Assembly: GCF_018332455.1 (NCBI RefSeq)
Contig: NZ_BOPZ01000011.1
Coordinates: forward strand, 1 to 64,000
DNA from: Clostridium polyendosporum
Lineage (GTDB): Bacteria > Bacillota > Clostridia > Clostridiales > Clostridiaceae
DNA: 64,000 nt
Direction of reading: 5' to 3'
This document shows positions 46,380 to 55,700 of this stretch, piece after piece. Within the stretch, counting starts at the first letter, position 1. Every line of letters begins with the position of its first letter. Both the position numbers and the translations under genes were made by a program. The notes under the pieces are model-generated. The model saw only the letters and a program-made list of their open reading frames with translations, ran no database searches and was not told where the DNA came from.

Positions 46380-47930
46380 ATGAATTCTTTTCTTACAAAT
46401 ATGAATTCAACAGAAAAATTCATCTCTGTTTTCTTTTCTCTCATAATTTCGCTTGTATTAGTACCAAGTATTCTAGGAAAACTTACTATGACTTTACCAC
46501 TATTCTTAATTTTATTTATAGCACTATTTTTAGTCATTATTTATACTATTACCTTTGTATTTAATATTAAGATAATACCTAAATATAAGGATATTTCTCC
46601 ATTAAAAATTATACTTTATTCAACGCCAATAACTTTAAGTAGCCTTTTCTACCTAGTGGCTTTTTATCCCGGTTTTATGACAAATGATTTTTTTAACCAG
46701 TGGCAGCAAATTCATACAAACCATTATGTTGATTGGCACCCTGTGCCCCATACACTAATTATGAAAGCTATTTCAAAACTATGGGATGTTCCTGAAGCAA
46801 TAGCACTTTCTCAAATAGTAATTTTCGCTTTAAGCGTTGGATATGTACTTTATGCATTAGAGAGATTTGGATTCAGCAGCAAAATTTTATTAATTATTTC
46901 AGTTTTATTTGCCTTAAATCCAGCTAACTCTGCTAGCAGCATTTTTATAAGCAAAGACTTAATATATAACTCTTCCCTTATGCTTATAACTATATATTTA
47001 GCTAATATATTTATCACTAATGGTAAATGGTTTATGCCTACTATAAATAAAGCGTGCTTTATAATAGTTTGTAGTACCTTTATTTTATTTAGACATAACG
47101 GATTCTTGGTATTTTTATGTGCTTCAATTCTATGCCTTATAATATTTTATAAAAACATATTAAGAATATTAGCCATTATTATACCTGTTCTAGCTATATA
47201 CATTCTTGTGAAAGGACCTATATATAGCTTTCTGAAGGTAGAGCCTGGGTCATCAAATGAAGCCTTTGCAATACCTACACAACAAATAGCTGCAGTAGTA
47301 AAAAATAATGGGATAATTACCGAAAGCCAGAAGAAATATATAAATAATATCATGACCCTAGATGAAATAAAAGCTAACTATCATCCATATTCCGTAGACC
47401 TACTTAAGTTTCATCAAAACTTTCATAAAGAATATATAGAGAAAGATACATCTATCTTTCTGAAGCTTTGGTGGGAAGTAATAAAACAAAACCCTCTCCC
47501 AGCTATAGAAGCTTTTGCTAAACAAACTTCTGTTGTATGGCAAATAAATGAACCTAGAGATGAAAAAGGATATACCTTTACCGTAAATAGACAAGTCGTA
47601 AAAAATACTTGGGGGGTTAATAATAAAATATTTAATAATAATATAACTTACATAGGCAACAAAGCACTAGATATATCAGAGACTAAAAGTAATATATGGT
47701 TCTTCTGGAGACCAGCTTTATCTTTTTTTCTTATATTAATTTTTAGTTTTGGGGCACTACTAAAAAATGGTTCTTCAGTACTTATACTGGTAGCACCAGT
47801 AGTTTTAAATACCCTCTCCATATTAGTAGCAATTCCTGCTCAGGACTTTAGATATGTATATTCTAACTGTCTTACAGCCATAATCATAATACCATGTAGC
47901 TTGTTTAAATTAAATAAACTAAAAGTATAA
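46380..47930 (+). CDS. DUF6020 family polytopic membrane protein
   Basis: The 516-aa protein has about ten to twelve hydrophobic helices (N-terminal pairs near 15-70, a run between 115 and 270, and the last group near 425-515). A large loop lies at about 280-420. An acidic/aromatic segment after the third helix (MTNDFFNQWQQ and DWHPVPHTLIMK) resembles the catalytic loop of GT-C glycosyltransferases. This supports a lipid-sugar-dependent transferase role, but that is inference. The ATG follows ATAAGGAGGCTACAT. Confidence 0.75.
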   Translation: MNSFLTNMNSTEKFISVFFSLIISLVLVPSILGKLTMTLPLFLILFIALFLVIIYTITFVFNIKIIPKYKDISPLKIILYSTPITLSSLFYLVAFYPGFMTNDFFNQWQQIHTNHYVDWHPVPHTLIMKAISKLWDVPEAIALSQIVIFALSVGYVLYALERFGFSSKILLIISVLFALNPANSASSIFISKDLIYNSSLMLITIYLANIFITNGKWFMPTINKACFIIVCSTFILFRHNGFLVFLCASILCLIIFYKNILRILAIIIPVLAIYILVKGPIYSFLKVEPGSSNEAFAIPTQQIAAVVKNNGIITESQKKYINNIMTLDEIKANYHPYSVDLLKFHQNFHKEYIEKDTSIFLKLWWEVIKQNPLPAIEAFAKQTSVVWQINEPRDEKGYTFTVNRQVVKNTWGVNNKIFNNNITYIGNKALDISETKSNIWFFWRPALSFFLILIFSFGALLKNGSSVLILVAPVVLNTLSILVAIPAQDFRYVYSNCLTAIIIIPCSLFKLNKLKV

Positions 47931-47933
47931 TAT

Positions 47934-47977
47934 AAAATACCTCTGGATAAAAATATCTAAGAGGTATTTTTATATTT
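47934..47977 (+). terminator. DUF6020 gene terminator
   Basis: AAAATACCTCT and AGAGGTATTTT form an 11-bp stem with a T-run. A further small hairpin, AAAGACC/GGTCTTT with a T-run, follows at about 48008-48031. Confidence 0.8.
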
Positions 47978-48115
47978 GTTTTCTTTCAATTACTGTAAAT
48001 AGATAAGAAAGACCTTTTTGGTCTTTTTTAACTCTAAACTCAATTATAAATTTATGATATATGTACATACATCTAATATCGTTATGCTTAAATACTATTA
48101 ATGAGGTGGTTAAGA

Positions 48116-49126
48116 GTGAAACTTTTTATACCAGATATCGCTTATATAGATCCTAGAAGCTTAAAATACCCTGCAGGTAAATCTGTTAAAGAATACTTAG
48201 ATAAATTAAATATTCCTATAATAAATTCAAGAAAGGTAGTAATTGAAGGTAAATCACCTCAACAAAACTATGCTAAGGCTAAAAGAACAGTTTATATTAC
48301 TATTAACCTAGAAAAAAAATTAAAGAGTTGTAAACCATCTTCAGATTACCAATTTTCTTTATCTAGTTCATGCCCCGGTCACTGTGAGTATTGTTATCTA
48401 CAAACCACTCAAGGTGAAAAACCCTTCATGAAGGTATTTGTAAATATTGAAGATATACTTAGTGTTATTCAGCAGCATATAGAAATAAACCTACCCAATA
48501 TTACTTCCTTTGAATGTGGAAGCATTACCGATCCAGTAGCTCTAGAACATTTAACAGGAAACCTGAAAAAGTGTATAGAGTTCTTTGGAAGTAGTAATAA
48601 TGGCAGACTTAGGGTTATTACTAAATTTGATAATGTAGACTCTTTTTTAAATATAAATCATAATAAACATACAAAGTTTAGATTTAGTATTAACACAAGG
48701 GATGTAATTAATAAATTTGAACATAATACATCCACCTTTGAGGAAAGAATATCTGCAGCTAAAAAAATTGCCACTGCTGGATACCCTATAGGATTTATTG
48801 TTGCTCCTATTATGATTTATGATAGCTGGAAAGATGACTACAAGGAACTAATTCACAGACTAAAAGTAGAATTAGAAGGATATAATGATGAAATCTCCTT
48901 TGAACTTATACAGCATAGATTTACATCTACTGCTAAAGAACTGATACTTACTAGATTTCCTGATACACAATTAGATATGAATGAAGAAGCTAGACAATTA
49001 AAATGGGGTCCATATGGTAAATTTAAATATGTTTATCCTAAAGAAAAAAGTTCAGAGATTAAAGAGTATATCTCTGAACTTATAAAAACTAACTTTAAAA
49101 ATTCTATTATTGAATATTTTACATAA
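48116..49126 (+). CDS. splB: spore photoproduct lyase
   Basis: SplB is a radical SAM enzyme that reverses UV-induced spore photoproducts during germination. The cluster motif is CPGHCEYC (C-x3-C-x2-C) near residue 90. The downstream segment FECGSITDPVALEHLTG aligns with the B. subtilis segment that holds its hydrogen-donating Cys141, but the Cys here is two residues earlier. The start is GTG at 48116, behind GAGGTGG; an ATG at 48101 overlaps that site. 336 aa, normal length. It identifies the host as a spore former. Confidence 0.93.
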   Translation: MKLFIPDIAYIDPRSLKYPAGKSVKEYLDKLNIPIINSRKVVIEGKSPQQNYAKAKRTVYITINLEKKLKSCKPSSDYQFSLSSSCPGHCEYCYLQTTQGEKPFMKVFVNIEDILSVIQQHIEINLPNITSFECGSITDPVALEHLTGNLKKCIEFFGSSNNGRLRVITKFDNVDSFLNINHNKHTKFRFSINTRDVINKFEHNTSTFEERISAAKKIATAGYPIGFIVAPIMIYDSWKDDYKELIHRLKVELEGYNDEISFELIQHRFTSTAKELILTRFPDTQLDMNEEARQLKWGPYGKFKYVYPKEKSSEIKEYISELIKTNFKNSIIEYFT

Positions 49127-49151
49127 AACCAAACTATTAAAACTCTTCTAA

Positions 49152-49248
49152 AGATAAACAACTTCAATCTTTAAACAATTCCTGAAAATAGCCTCGACAT
49201 GCAATGCTTTTTCAGGAATTATAATTTAAATTATGAAGTTGTATATCT
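49152..49248. repeat. MITE-like hairpin repeat copy
   Basis: The copy starts AGATAAACAACTTCAATCT and ends TTATGAAGTTGTATATCT, with an inner stem AATTCCTGAAAA/TTTTCAGGAATT. Its central bases GCCTCGACATGCAATGC are shared with the copy at 44.2 kb. It is the shortest and cleanest copy, at about 97 bp. A second small stem, ATAGGTATA/TATACCTAT, follows at 49250-49282. Confidence 0.75.
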
Positions 49249-49290
49249 ATATAGGTATACCTTTAATAAAACTATACCTATGTTTATTTA

Positions 49291-50307
49291 TTAATTAGGC
49301 CACTTACCTATTCCATTAAAGTTGGTTATAAATGGCTCTCCAGGTTTCTTTAATATATGGCCAGATTCATATGGTTTACCTGCTAATGTAAGATATACTT
49401 TATTAATATTGTAATATCCACCTATAGTATTTACGATAGAAGTTAAACAAAGGCTTTCGTAGGTAGAGCCAGCATTTAAATCTTTAACAAAGTTAGCAGA
49501 AAAATCAACATAGACCATTTTACTAATAGTATTATAATACAACCAATTACTTGTGGTATTTGCTCCAATACAAGGAACTAGTCCCTTAGGTGGATTTCTA
49601 AATTCTTTAACTATCTTTGACCTTGTAATATCATTTGTATAAAAACTGATTTTCTTATCTACATACCATACTTTATTAATATTACTATCTGGATAGTAAA
49701 ATCTTATAATTTGAATTAATGGTGTATTAGTCTTTATTTGCTTTAAAGATGACATTACTGTATAGCCACCTTCTAGATAATGAATACTTTTAACTAATCC
49801 TACACCCTTTACATAATAATCCTTTGTCTTACTTGTTCCTCTAGTTGTAGTAACTTCTAAAGCACCTGTATAAGTCTTTAGAGTAGTTTTCATAGTTGCA
49901 TTTGTATTGGTTATACTTCTTTTACTTCCATCAGCTAAAGTCCATGTTGTCCCCTTTTTTATTGGATTTTTAATTAAATATTCGCTTTTATTTGCTGTTT
50001 TATTTAAGAAATTCTCACGATAGTAACATTCATTGTTTGTATACCTAATTCTAACTCCATAAAATGTATATTCATACACATTAACAGTTTCAGTTCCACC
50101 ATTATTTATTCTAAGTTGCTGTCTTGTAGAATTAGTGTAATCTGTATATCTAATATAACTTGAAAATTCATTACCATATCCTTGATAAACAAATACAGTA
50201 TTAGGCTTCATTGGAAAGTAGTCTTTTGCTGTAGATGTTGCTGCAAGTGCTGTATTAGGGAACATTAATATTACCATAAAGAAAATTATAATTACAAACT
50301 TTTTCAT
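49291..50307 (-). CDS. secreted GerMN-domain protein
   Basis: Residues 1-25 are a signal peptide (Lys-Lys then a long hydrophobic core ending ALAATS), so the protein is exported. Residues about 25-195 form a beta-rich region with Tyr/Thr-rich repeats of unknown fold. Residues about 200-320 match the GerMN domain (IIRFYYPDSNINKVWYVDK, KEFRNPP, VYVDFSANFVKDLN, SIVNTIGGYY, VYLTLAG), found in spore-formation and germination proteins such as GerM. The start is the ATG at 50307, behind TAGGTG. 338 aa. Role inferred: cell-wall or spore-envelope related. Confidence 0.8.
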   Translation of the reverse strand: MKKFVIIIFFMVILMFPNTALAATSTAKDYFPMKPNTVFVYQGYGNEFSSYIRYTDYTNSTRQQLRINNGGTETVNVYEYTFYGVRIRYTNNECYYRENFLNKTANKSEYLIKNPIKKGTTWTLADGSKRSITNTNATMKTTLKTYTGALEVTTTRGTSKTKDYYVKGVGLVKSIHYLEGGYTVMSSLKQIKTNTPLIQIIRFYYPDSNINKVWYVDKKISFYTNDITRSKIVKEFRNPPKGLVPCIGANTTSNWLYYNTISKMVYVDFSANFVKDLNAGSTYESLCLTSIVNTIGGYYNINKVYLTLAGKPYESGHILKKPGEPFITNFNGIGKWPN

Positions 50308-50540
50308 ATTATTCACCTACTATAATTTATTTATATACCATTATATTACTATTTTTCCTATTTGCAACTTATGACTTACATGGGAATATAATTAAGGCTA
50401 TCCTCTATGCCCCCTTATCGTTTGTTTTTTTTAATACAGTTTATTTACTTCATTGATACCACCCCCTAATAAATGTATTTCTAAATCACATAATATAACC
50501 ATAAATCTATTTATACAAATGGAATGAGAAGAGGTAAATA

Positions 50541-51670
50541 ATGAAAGCTATAGTCTATGAAGGCATAAGAAATGTAAAAGTAAAAGATGTTACTGATCCT
50601 AAAATAGAAAATAATGATGACATAATAGTAAAGGTAACATCTACTGCAATTTGTGGATCTGATTTATATTTAATTCATGGTTTTATCCCTAACTTACCAA
50701 AGGGTTTTATACTAGGCCATGAGACCATGGGAATAGTAGAGGAAGAGGTAATCAAGTAATTAATGTAAAGAAAGGGGATAGAGTTATTGTTCCTTTTCCC
50801 GTTTCGTGTGGTCATTGCTGGTATTGTGAACATGATCTATGGAGTCAATGTGATAATTCAAATCCCAATGGAGAGGTAGGCGGCATATTTGGTTATAGTA
50901 ATACTTACGGTGGTTATGCTGGTGGTCAAGCACAATATTTAAGAGTGCCCTATGGTAATGTAGGACCAAAGGTCATTCCAGAAGAATTGACAGATGAACA
51001 AGTACTATTTTTAACTGATATCTTACCTACTTCTCTTTGGGGAGTAGATATTGCCAGTGTAAAATCCGGTGATACTGTTGTAATTCTAGGATGTGGTCCT
51101 GTAGGCCTATTAGCACAAAAGTGGGCTATATATAAAGGCGCAAAGCGAGTTATAGCTGTAGATTGTATTGATTATAGATTAAATCATGCAAAAACCTACA
51201 ATCAAGTTGAAACTGTAAACTTTCAACATTATGATAATACCGGAGAATACTTAAAAGAAATCACTAACGGTGGGGCAGATGCTGTTATAGATTGTGTTGG
51301 TATGGATGGAAAAATGTCTACCATAGAAAAAATTGAAAGCATGTTAAAAATTCAAGGTGGTTCAAAATCTGCTATAGAAATTTCAACTCAAGCGGTTAGA
51401 AAAGGTGGTACTGTAGCACTAGTAGGTGTCTATGGAGCAAAATATAATGCATTTCCTCTAGGTGATTTTTTCTCAAAAAACGTTACACTAAGAATGGGTC
51501 AATGCCCTGCACACTCTTACATTGATTCAATCTTAGAATTAATTAAAAACGGTAAATTTGATGCCACAGATATAATTACTCACAGATTACCTATTAATGA
51601 AGGAGAACATGCTTATAATATTTTTGATGGTAAAACCGATAACTGTATAAAGGTGGTACTGAAACCTTAA
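50541..51670 (+). pseudogene. zinc-dependent alcohol dehydrogenase, frameshifted
   Basis: Two frames together give a complete ~376-aa MDR-family dehydrogenase. The first (from 50541) has the catalytic zinc region AICGSDLYLIHG and GHETMGIVEE, then runs into a stop at 50759. The second frame takes over near 50745 with NQVINVKKGDRVIVPF, the four structural-zinc cysteines (CGHCWYCEHDLWSQC) and the NAD loop GCGPVGLLAQ. One missing base in GAGGAAG-AGGTAATCAA explains it: a T would restore E-E-V-G-N. The total of 1130 bp plus one base divides by three. Inactivation, or a sequencing error, cannot be distinguished here. Confidence 0.85.
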
Positions 51671-51805
51671 TCTATACATAAGTATAATCTATACAATTAA
51701 ATAATGAATCATTCTTATAGACATATAACTTCATGACTAGATTAAAATTTCAAAAAGCACTAAATGCTAAAGTTATTTATTCTGATTTCACAAAATTAAA
51801 TGTAG

Positions 51806-51848
51806 TTAAAGGTTAGCAGTCCTAATGTCTGTTAACCCTTAGCTTTTT
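51806..51848 (+). terminator. terminator after the dehydrogenase pseudogene
   Basis: GGTTAGCAG and CTGTTAACC pair with one mismatch, followed after a few bases by CTTTTTTA. Confidence 0.6.
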
Positions 51849-51882
51849 TAAATTTATTAAGGATTGAAATTGTTTGTCTTTA

Positions 51883-52017
51883 TTAAATTTTAGGTTGATT
51901 GACTTCATTATATATAGTTGATATAACATCAATTTCAGCTTGAGGAGCTGGAGATAAAGAATAGCATCCCTTATTTACCATCTGTTTCCATGCATCATAT
52001 GCATAATTACAACTCAT
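51883..52017 (-). CDS. possible small protein, 44 aa
   Basis: An in-frame ATG (52017) to TAA gives MSCNYAYDAWKQMVNKG, then a middle part, ending VISTIYNEVNQPKI. The composition looks coding and the frame follows the FUSC-type gene on the same strand after 40 bp. The ribosome binding site is weak (AAAGAATG), and I do not recognise a family. It could be a remnant of a longer protein. Confidence 0.4.
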   Translation of the reverse strand: MSCNYAYDAWKQMVNKGCYSLSPAPQAEIDVISTIYNEVNQPKI

Positions 52018-52057
52018 TGTAAATACATTCTTTAAAAATCATCTTATTTCAGAATTA

Positions 52058-53044
52058 CTAGCTTTCATAATTCTCTTTTAACTCCCTTGTTAAATTGTTT
52101 TTAAAGGTTCTTTTTACCTCTAATAGATATTCTAAGTCCTTCAAAAACTGAAACAGCATAGCTCTATTTTCGAATTCCTCTCTGGTTTTTGGAAGGCTCT
52201 GAATTTTACAAACCTGAAACACTTCCTTTAAATCCTCTAATAAACCTTCAGCACTATTGTATTCATGCAGAGCTAGAGCTACCCTTTCAGTAAAAGCTGC
52301 TACTAAATCAGTCTGATCAAAAGTCATATAAAATCTTGTAAAATAAGACCTCATGTATTTTAATATTTGAAGTTGAAGAGTTCTCATTTCCATGTACTGA
52401 ACATAATACTTAGCTTCATAAATTATATAGTTATTTAGATTTCTATATGCACGCTCGCTAGCTTCCCTTAAATTATTTTCTAAGTCCTGAAAAATTTTTT
52501 CTTCATCTATATACACTGACTGTTCTCTTAAAGCCTTAGCCATGTGCATTAAAATTGTTCTCATTTTTTCCTCAATGTCTCTTTGATCTTCTTTTATTTT
52601 ACCTTCTATTTTAGGCATATATGTATTTAATAAAATTCCTATACCAGCACCTATAATCATAAGAAACAATTCATTCTTTATCCAATATGGTGAAATAGAT
52701 TTTTCCACTAGTAAATGCGTAACTAAAACGGAACTTACCACAATTCCATCAGTTACTTTAAATCTTATAGCTAATGGAATAAAAATAATTAAATATAATC
52801 CAAAAGCAATAGAATTGTAACCTACTAAAGTAAATACAGTTCCTGCAACAAATAAGGCTAGTACCGTTGAACCAAACCTTTGTAATGCAATGATTATTGA
52901 TGTTTTTTTAGTATTTTGGATACTTAAAATAGTTATAATACCAGCTGATACTGCATACCCCAATCCTAAAACCTGCGCAATAATAATAGCTACTGTAGCA
53001 CCTACCGCAGTTTTTAGGGTTCTAAGACCAATAAAACTTTTCAT
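52058..53044 (-). CDS. aromatic acid exporter / FUSC-like membrane protein
   Basis: The 328-aa protein has an N-terminal membrane part of about five to six helices (LRTLKTAVGATVAIIIAQ and LSIQNTKKTSIIIALQRFGST, then more to residue 140) and a C-terminal cytoplasmic helical domain of about 185 residues. This matches the ArAE_1 (YgaH/YqjA-type) aromatic acid exporter family. The proton-driven efflux role is inferred from the family. It starts with an ATG behind a weak CAGGGA site. It may be co-transcribed with the 44-aa frame downstream. Confidence 0.85.
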   Translation of the reverse strand: MKSFIGLRTLKTAVGATVAIIIAQVLGLGYAVSAGIITILSIQNTKKTSIIIALQRFGSTVLALFVAGTVFTLVGYNSIAFGLYLIIFIPLAIRFKVTDGIVVSSVLVTHLLVEKSISPYWIKNELFLMIIGAGIGILLNTYMPKIEGKIKEDQRDIEEKMRTILMHMAKALREQSVYIDEEKIFQDLENNLREASERAYRNLNNYIIYEAKYYVQYMEMRTLQLQILKYMRSYFTRFYMTFDQTDLVAAFTERVALALHEYNSAEGLLEDLKEVFQVCKIQSLPKTREEFENRAMLFQFLKDLEYLLEVKRTFKNNLTRELKENYES

Positions 53045-53446
53045 ATGTCCCTGATATATATTTTCAGGGTATTCACCTGCCTCTCTTTGTAAACGTTTTA
53101 AAAAACTTGTATATTTAAAAACTGTTTCTACTTTGTATATAACTCTTTAATAGCATCTATACAAAAGTTAAAAATAACTAATTTAAAATTAATTATTACA
53201 CTATTTCTCATAAAGAGCTTGTGCAAATTTTATTCTTCTGTTCTTTTTACCACTTATCCCCTTAAGTAAATCATAACATTACTTTTAAATTTATGTCAAT
53301 GCTTGTCTTAACGCCATTCTCAATACAAAATAAAGCCGAGTAGGCATCAATCAATTTAGAATTCGCTTCGTAGAATAATAGCAAATAAGATGGAATATAT
53401 TTTGTAGATATTCCATCTCACTAATCTTCATCTTTCAAAATCTATC
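53045..53446. other. gap with hairpin and second repeat family copy
   Basis: Between 53328 and 53390 lie AAGCCGAGTAGGCATCAATC and ATAATAGCAAATAAGA, which resemble the second dispersed repeat family. At 53391-53421 AGATGGAATAT and ATATTCCATCT form a perfect 11-bp stem that may end the rlmH transcript. The rest (53045-53325) is featureless AT-rich DNA. Confidence 0.5.
53391..53421 (-). terminator. possible rlmH terminator
   Basis: AGATGGAATAT and ATATTCCATCT pair perfectly over 11 bp. On the minus strand the stem is followed by TATTTGCTATT, a weak U-rich tail. Confidence 0.55.
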
Positions 53447-53926
53447 TTACTTATGATACGGTTCACCTTTCATTATCCTATATGCCCTATAAACCTGCTC
53501 TAATAGCATTACTCTGAAAAGCTGATGCGGGAATGTCATTTTTGAGAAACAAAGCTTATAGTTTGCCCTGTTTAAAACTTCATTAGAAATCCCTAAAGAA
53601 CCTCCTATTACAAAAGCAATATTACTCTCTCCCCTTACCCCTAAATCACTTATATAGCTAGAAAGTTCTTCTGAAGATAACATTTTTCCCTTTAAATCCA
53701 TTGCTACTACAAACATGTTATCCTTAATTACTTTTAATATTGCTTCCCCTTCCTTTTCTTTTATTTGAATTTCTTCCTTTTCAGAGGCATTATCTGGTGT
53801 CTTCTCATCTGAAAGTTCTATTATATCTAATTTACAATATCTTCTTAATCTTTTAGAGTATTCCTCGATGGCATCTCTTAAATATTTTTCCTTTATCTTT
53901 CCTACAGATATTATTGTTATGTTCAT
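53447..53926 (-). CDS. rlmH: 23S rRNA (pseudouridine1915-N3)-methyltransferase RlmH
   Basis: RlmH is a SPOUT methyltransferase that methylates pseudouridine in helix 69 of 23S rRNA. The 159-aa protein shows the start MNITIISVGKIKEKYL, DLKGKMLSSEELS, the knotted SAM loop FVIGGSLGIS and the C-terminal LLEQVYRAYRIMKGEPYHK. The HQLFRVMLLEQ motif is also present. The length is normal. It heads toward walJ and murA neighbours typical of this chromosome region in Firmicutes. Confidence 0.97.
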   Translation of the reverse strand: MNITIISVGKIKEKYLRDAIEEYSKRLRRYCKLDIIELSDEKTPDNASEKEEIQIKEKEGEAILKVIKDNMFVVAMDLKGKMLSSEELSSYISDLGVRGESNIAFVIGGSLGISNEVLNRANYKLCFSKMTFPHQLFRVMLLEQVYRAYRIMKGEPYHK

Positions 53927-53978
53927 AACATTCTCCTTTTATATTACATAATATATGTACGTCCTGTAACTGAAAGAA

Positions 53979-54002
53979 ATTCAGCTTAAGCTGAATTTCA
54001 CT
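53979..54002. terminator. palindromic hairpin upstream of rlmH
   Basis: GAAATTCAGCTTAAGCTGAATTTC is built from two perfect complementary halves (GAAATTCAGCTT and its complement). On the minus strand it is followed by TTTCTTTC. It lies between the LUD gene stop and rlmH. Confidence 0.55.
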
Positions 54003-54058
54003 AATTACTATTACTTCTAAAATAATCGAAGTTTATTTACCTTCTAACTCTTTTATTA

Positions 54059-54700
54059 TTAATATCCTAATTCTTCATTTAATATTATAACATGTATTCT
54101 TCCTTTAGACTTCTGCTTTCTTATTAATACATATTCATTACATATTCTTTCTGGGCTATTGCAATCCATACAATATCCAACCTTTGCGCAAGGAGTTTTT
54201 CTATTTATTCTTACTGCATTAACAGGTGCAGCTACTCTTCTATTTCTTTCAATTGCTTCTTCCACATTATTTACTATTTTATTCACTCCACATACTACTA
54301 TAACCTTATCTGGTCCATAAAGCATTGCAGCTACTCTATTTCCGGTACCATCTACATTATATAACTCTCCATCTTCTGTTAAAGCATTAGTACTTACAAA
54401 GTATGAATTTGCAAAGAAAGCTTTTCTATATATTTCTGTAAGTTGCTCTGGTGTAAGTCCATCAACATATCTATCTAGGAAATTATATCTTCCACATCTT
54501 AAGTAATCTATAACTCCTGTTTCAAATAAAGTCATAGATCCTCCACAAGTTACTGTCTCTCCTTCATTAGTAAGTTCCTTTATCTTTTCTATAAGCTCTT
54601 CTCTGCTTTTTACAAAATATCCGTCCATGTTATTTTTGTATAAAGCATTAATTACTCTTTCAATCTTTTTTTGTACAACAAATTCTAAATTTTTGTCCAC
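54059..54700 (-). CDS. LUD-domain protein (LutC/YkgG-like, DUF162)
   Basis: The 213-aa LUD-domain protein has GETVTCGGSMTLFETGV near residue 50 and the family's NRVAAMLYGPDKVIVVCGVNKIV. The cysteines in TPCAKVGYC and CNSPERIC form a C-rich patch of the short clostridial LUD class. Related LutC takes part in lactate oxidation, but no LutA/LutB is nearby, so the role here is open. The ATG at 54700 follows AGGGAGGTAG. Confidence 0.85.
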   Translation of the reverse strand: MDKNLEFVVQKKIERVINALYKNNMDGYFVKSREELIEKIKELTNEGETVTCGGSMTLFETGVIDYLRCGRYNFLDRYVDGLTPEQLTEIYRKAFFANSYFVSTNALTEDGELYNVDGTGNRVAAMLYGPDKVIVVCGVNKIVNNVEEAIERNRRVAAPVNAVRINRKTPCAKVGYCMDCNSPERICNEYVLIRKQKSKGRIHVIILNEELGY

Positions 54701-54751
54701 AAGCCTCTACCTCCCTTAATAATCCTGATTTTATTATAACATAAGTAAAAT

Positions 54752-54784
54752 AAAAAGGTTCCTATGTAATATCATAGGAACCTA
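54752..54784 (-). terminator. terminator of the SEC-C gene
   Basis: AGGTTCCTATG and CATAGGAACCT form a perfect 11-bp stem with a TAATAT loop. On the minus strand it is followed by TTTTTA. Confidence 0.88.
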
Positions 54785-54795
54785 TGTGAAAAATT

Positions 54796-55299
54796 TTATG
54801 CATCCTTACCACAGCATTTTTTATATTTTTTGCCGCTACCACATGGGCAAGCATCATTTCTTCCAACCTTGTTTTCATTTCTAATTATCTTTGATTCTTT
54901 GTATTCTTTTGCTATTTCCTTTCTCTTTTCTACAGAGAATATAGCATCCCATTGTGGAAGTTCATATAAATAGTCTGCTTTAGCATCTAACATGTTGAAG
55001 TATAAATTCTCTAAGTCTATATCAAAAACTAATTCTTGATCAGCTTCTATTTTCTCTAAATCATATGAATTCTTTAAGCTGTCATGAATACCATCAACAA
55101 ATCCCATAACAAACTCTACAGTTGTATCAAACTCTTTAGCTAAATCATTTATTGAAGCTCTTCTAACAGTATCATGGTCAGCTAATATGCTTGTATAGAT
55201 TCTCTCTTCGATGCTGCTATATTCTGCCCAGAAAGCCGCTTCTCCTTTTGTTTTAACATAATTGACAACCATATCTGTCCATTGACTATATAAACTCAT
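54796..55299 (-). CDS. SEC-C motif protein
   Basis: The 167-aa protein has a C-terminal SEC-C zinc-binding motif ([21 protein letters not shown]-x-C-x8-C-C). The helical part before it (residues 1-140) belongs to a clostridial family of unknown function. The motif is the same as in SecA and usually binds zinc; in a stand-alone context it may help ribosome or translocon contacts, which is inference. The ATG at 55299 follows GAGGAGAATGG. Confidence 0.82.
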   Translation of the reverse strand: MSLYSQWTDMVVNYVKTKGEAAFWAEYSSIEERIYTSILADHDTVRRASINDLAKEFDTTVEFVMGFVDGIHDSLKNSYDLEKIEADQELVFDIDLENLYFNMLDAKADYLYELPQWDAIFSVEKRKEIAKEYKESKIIRNENKVGRNDACPCGSGKKYKKCCGKDA

Positions 55300-55470
55300 T
55301 ATCCATTCTCCTCTTTTCTAAATATTCTATTAAAATTATACTAAATTACATTATGTATTTTCAAGTTATAGCCCTATAAATTAACATAATACATAGATTA
55401 GTAGATATTTTACTATCAACCCTGAAATTACTCTCTGAATTCATAAAAAATAACTTACTTACCATTGTAC

Positions 55471-55629
55471 CTAATTTCCTATAACATATTCCGCCTTATT
55501 CTCACAATAATCACATTTTCCACTTTCTACCTTATCCATATTAGGAAAAGTCTCATACTCATTAATATAATCATCAATAGCCACATCTACATGTTGTTGA
55601 CAGCATAGCATATTTTTATCTAATGCCAC
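55471..55629 (-). CDS. CxxH/CxxC protein (YyzF family)
   Basis: A 52-codon frame from GTG 55629 to TAG 55471 gives a protein with C-C-Q-Q-H near the start (the CxxH half) and CDYC near the end (CxxC), plus VDVAIDDYINEYE. This is the pattern of the CxxH/CxxC family (B. subtilis YyzF, encoded near rlmH/yydA and walJ). The position between SEC-C and walJ supports it. The site AAGGGATG precedes the GTG. Presumed zinc-binding; function unknown. Confidence 0.75.
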   Translation of the reverse strand: MALDKNMLCCQQHVDVAIDDYINEYETFPNMDKVESGKCDYCENKAEYVIGN

Positions 55630-55700
55630 TTATCTCATCCCTTTCTAAAGGTCTTAATACAGAAACATTCTTCATAATTGTACTTATTAGTTATAAATCT

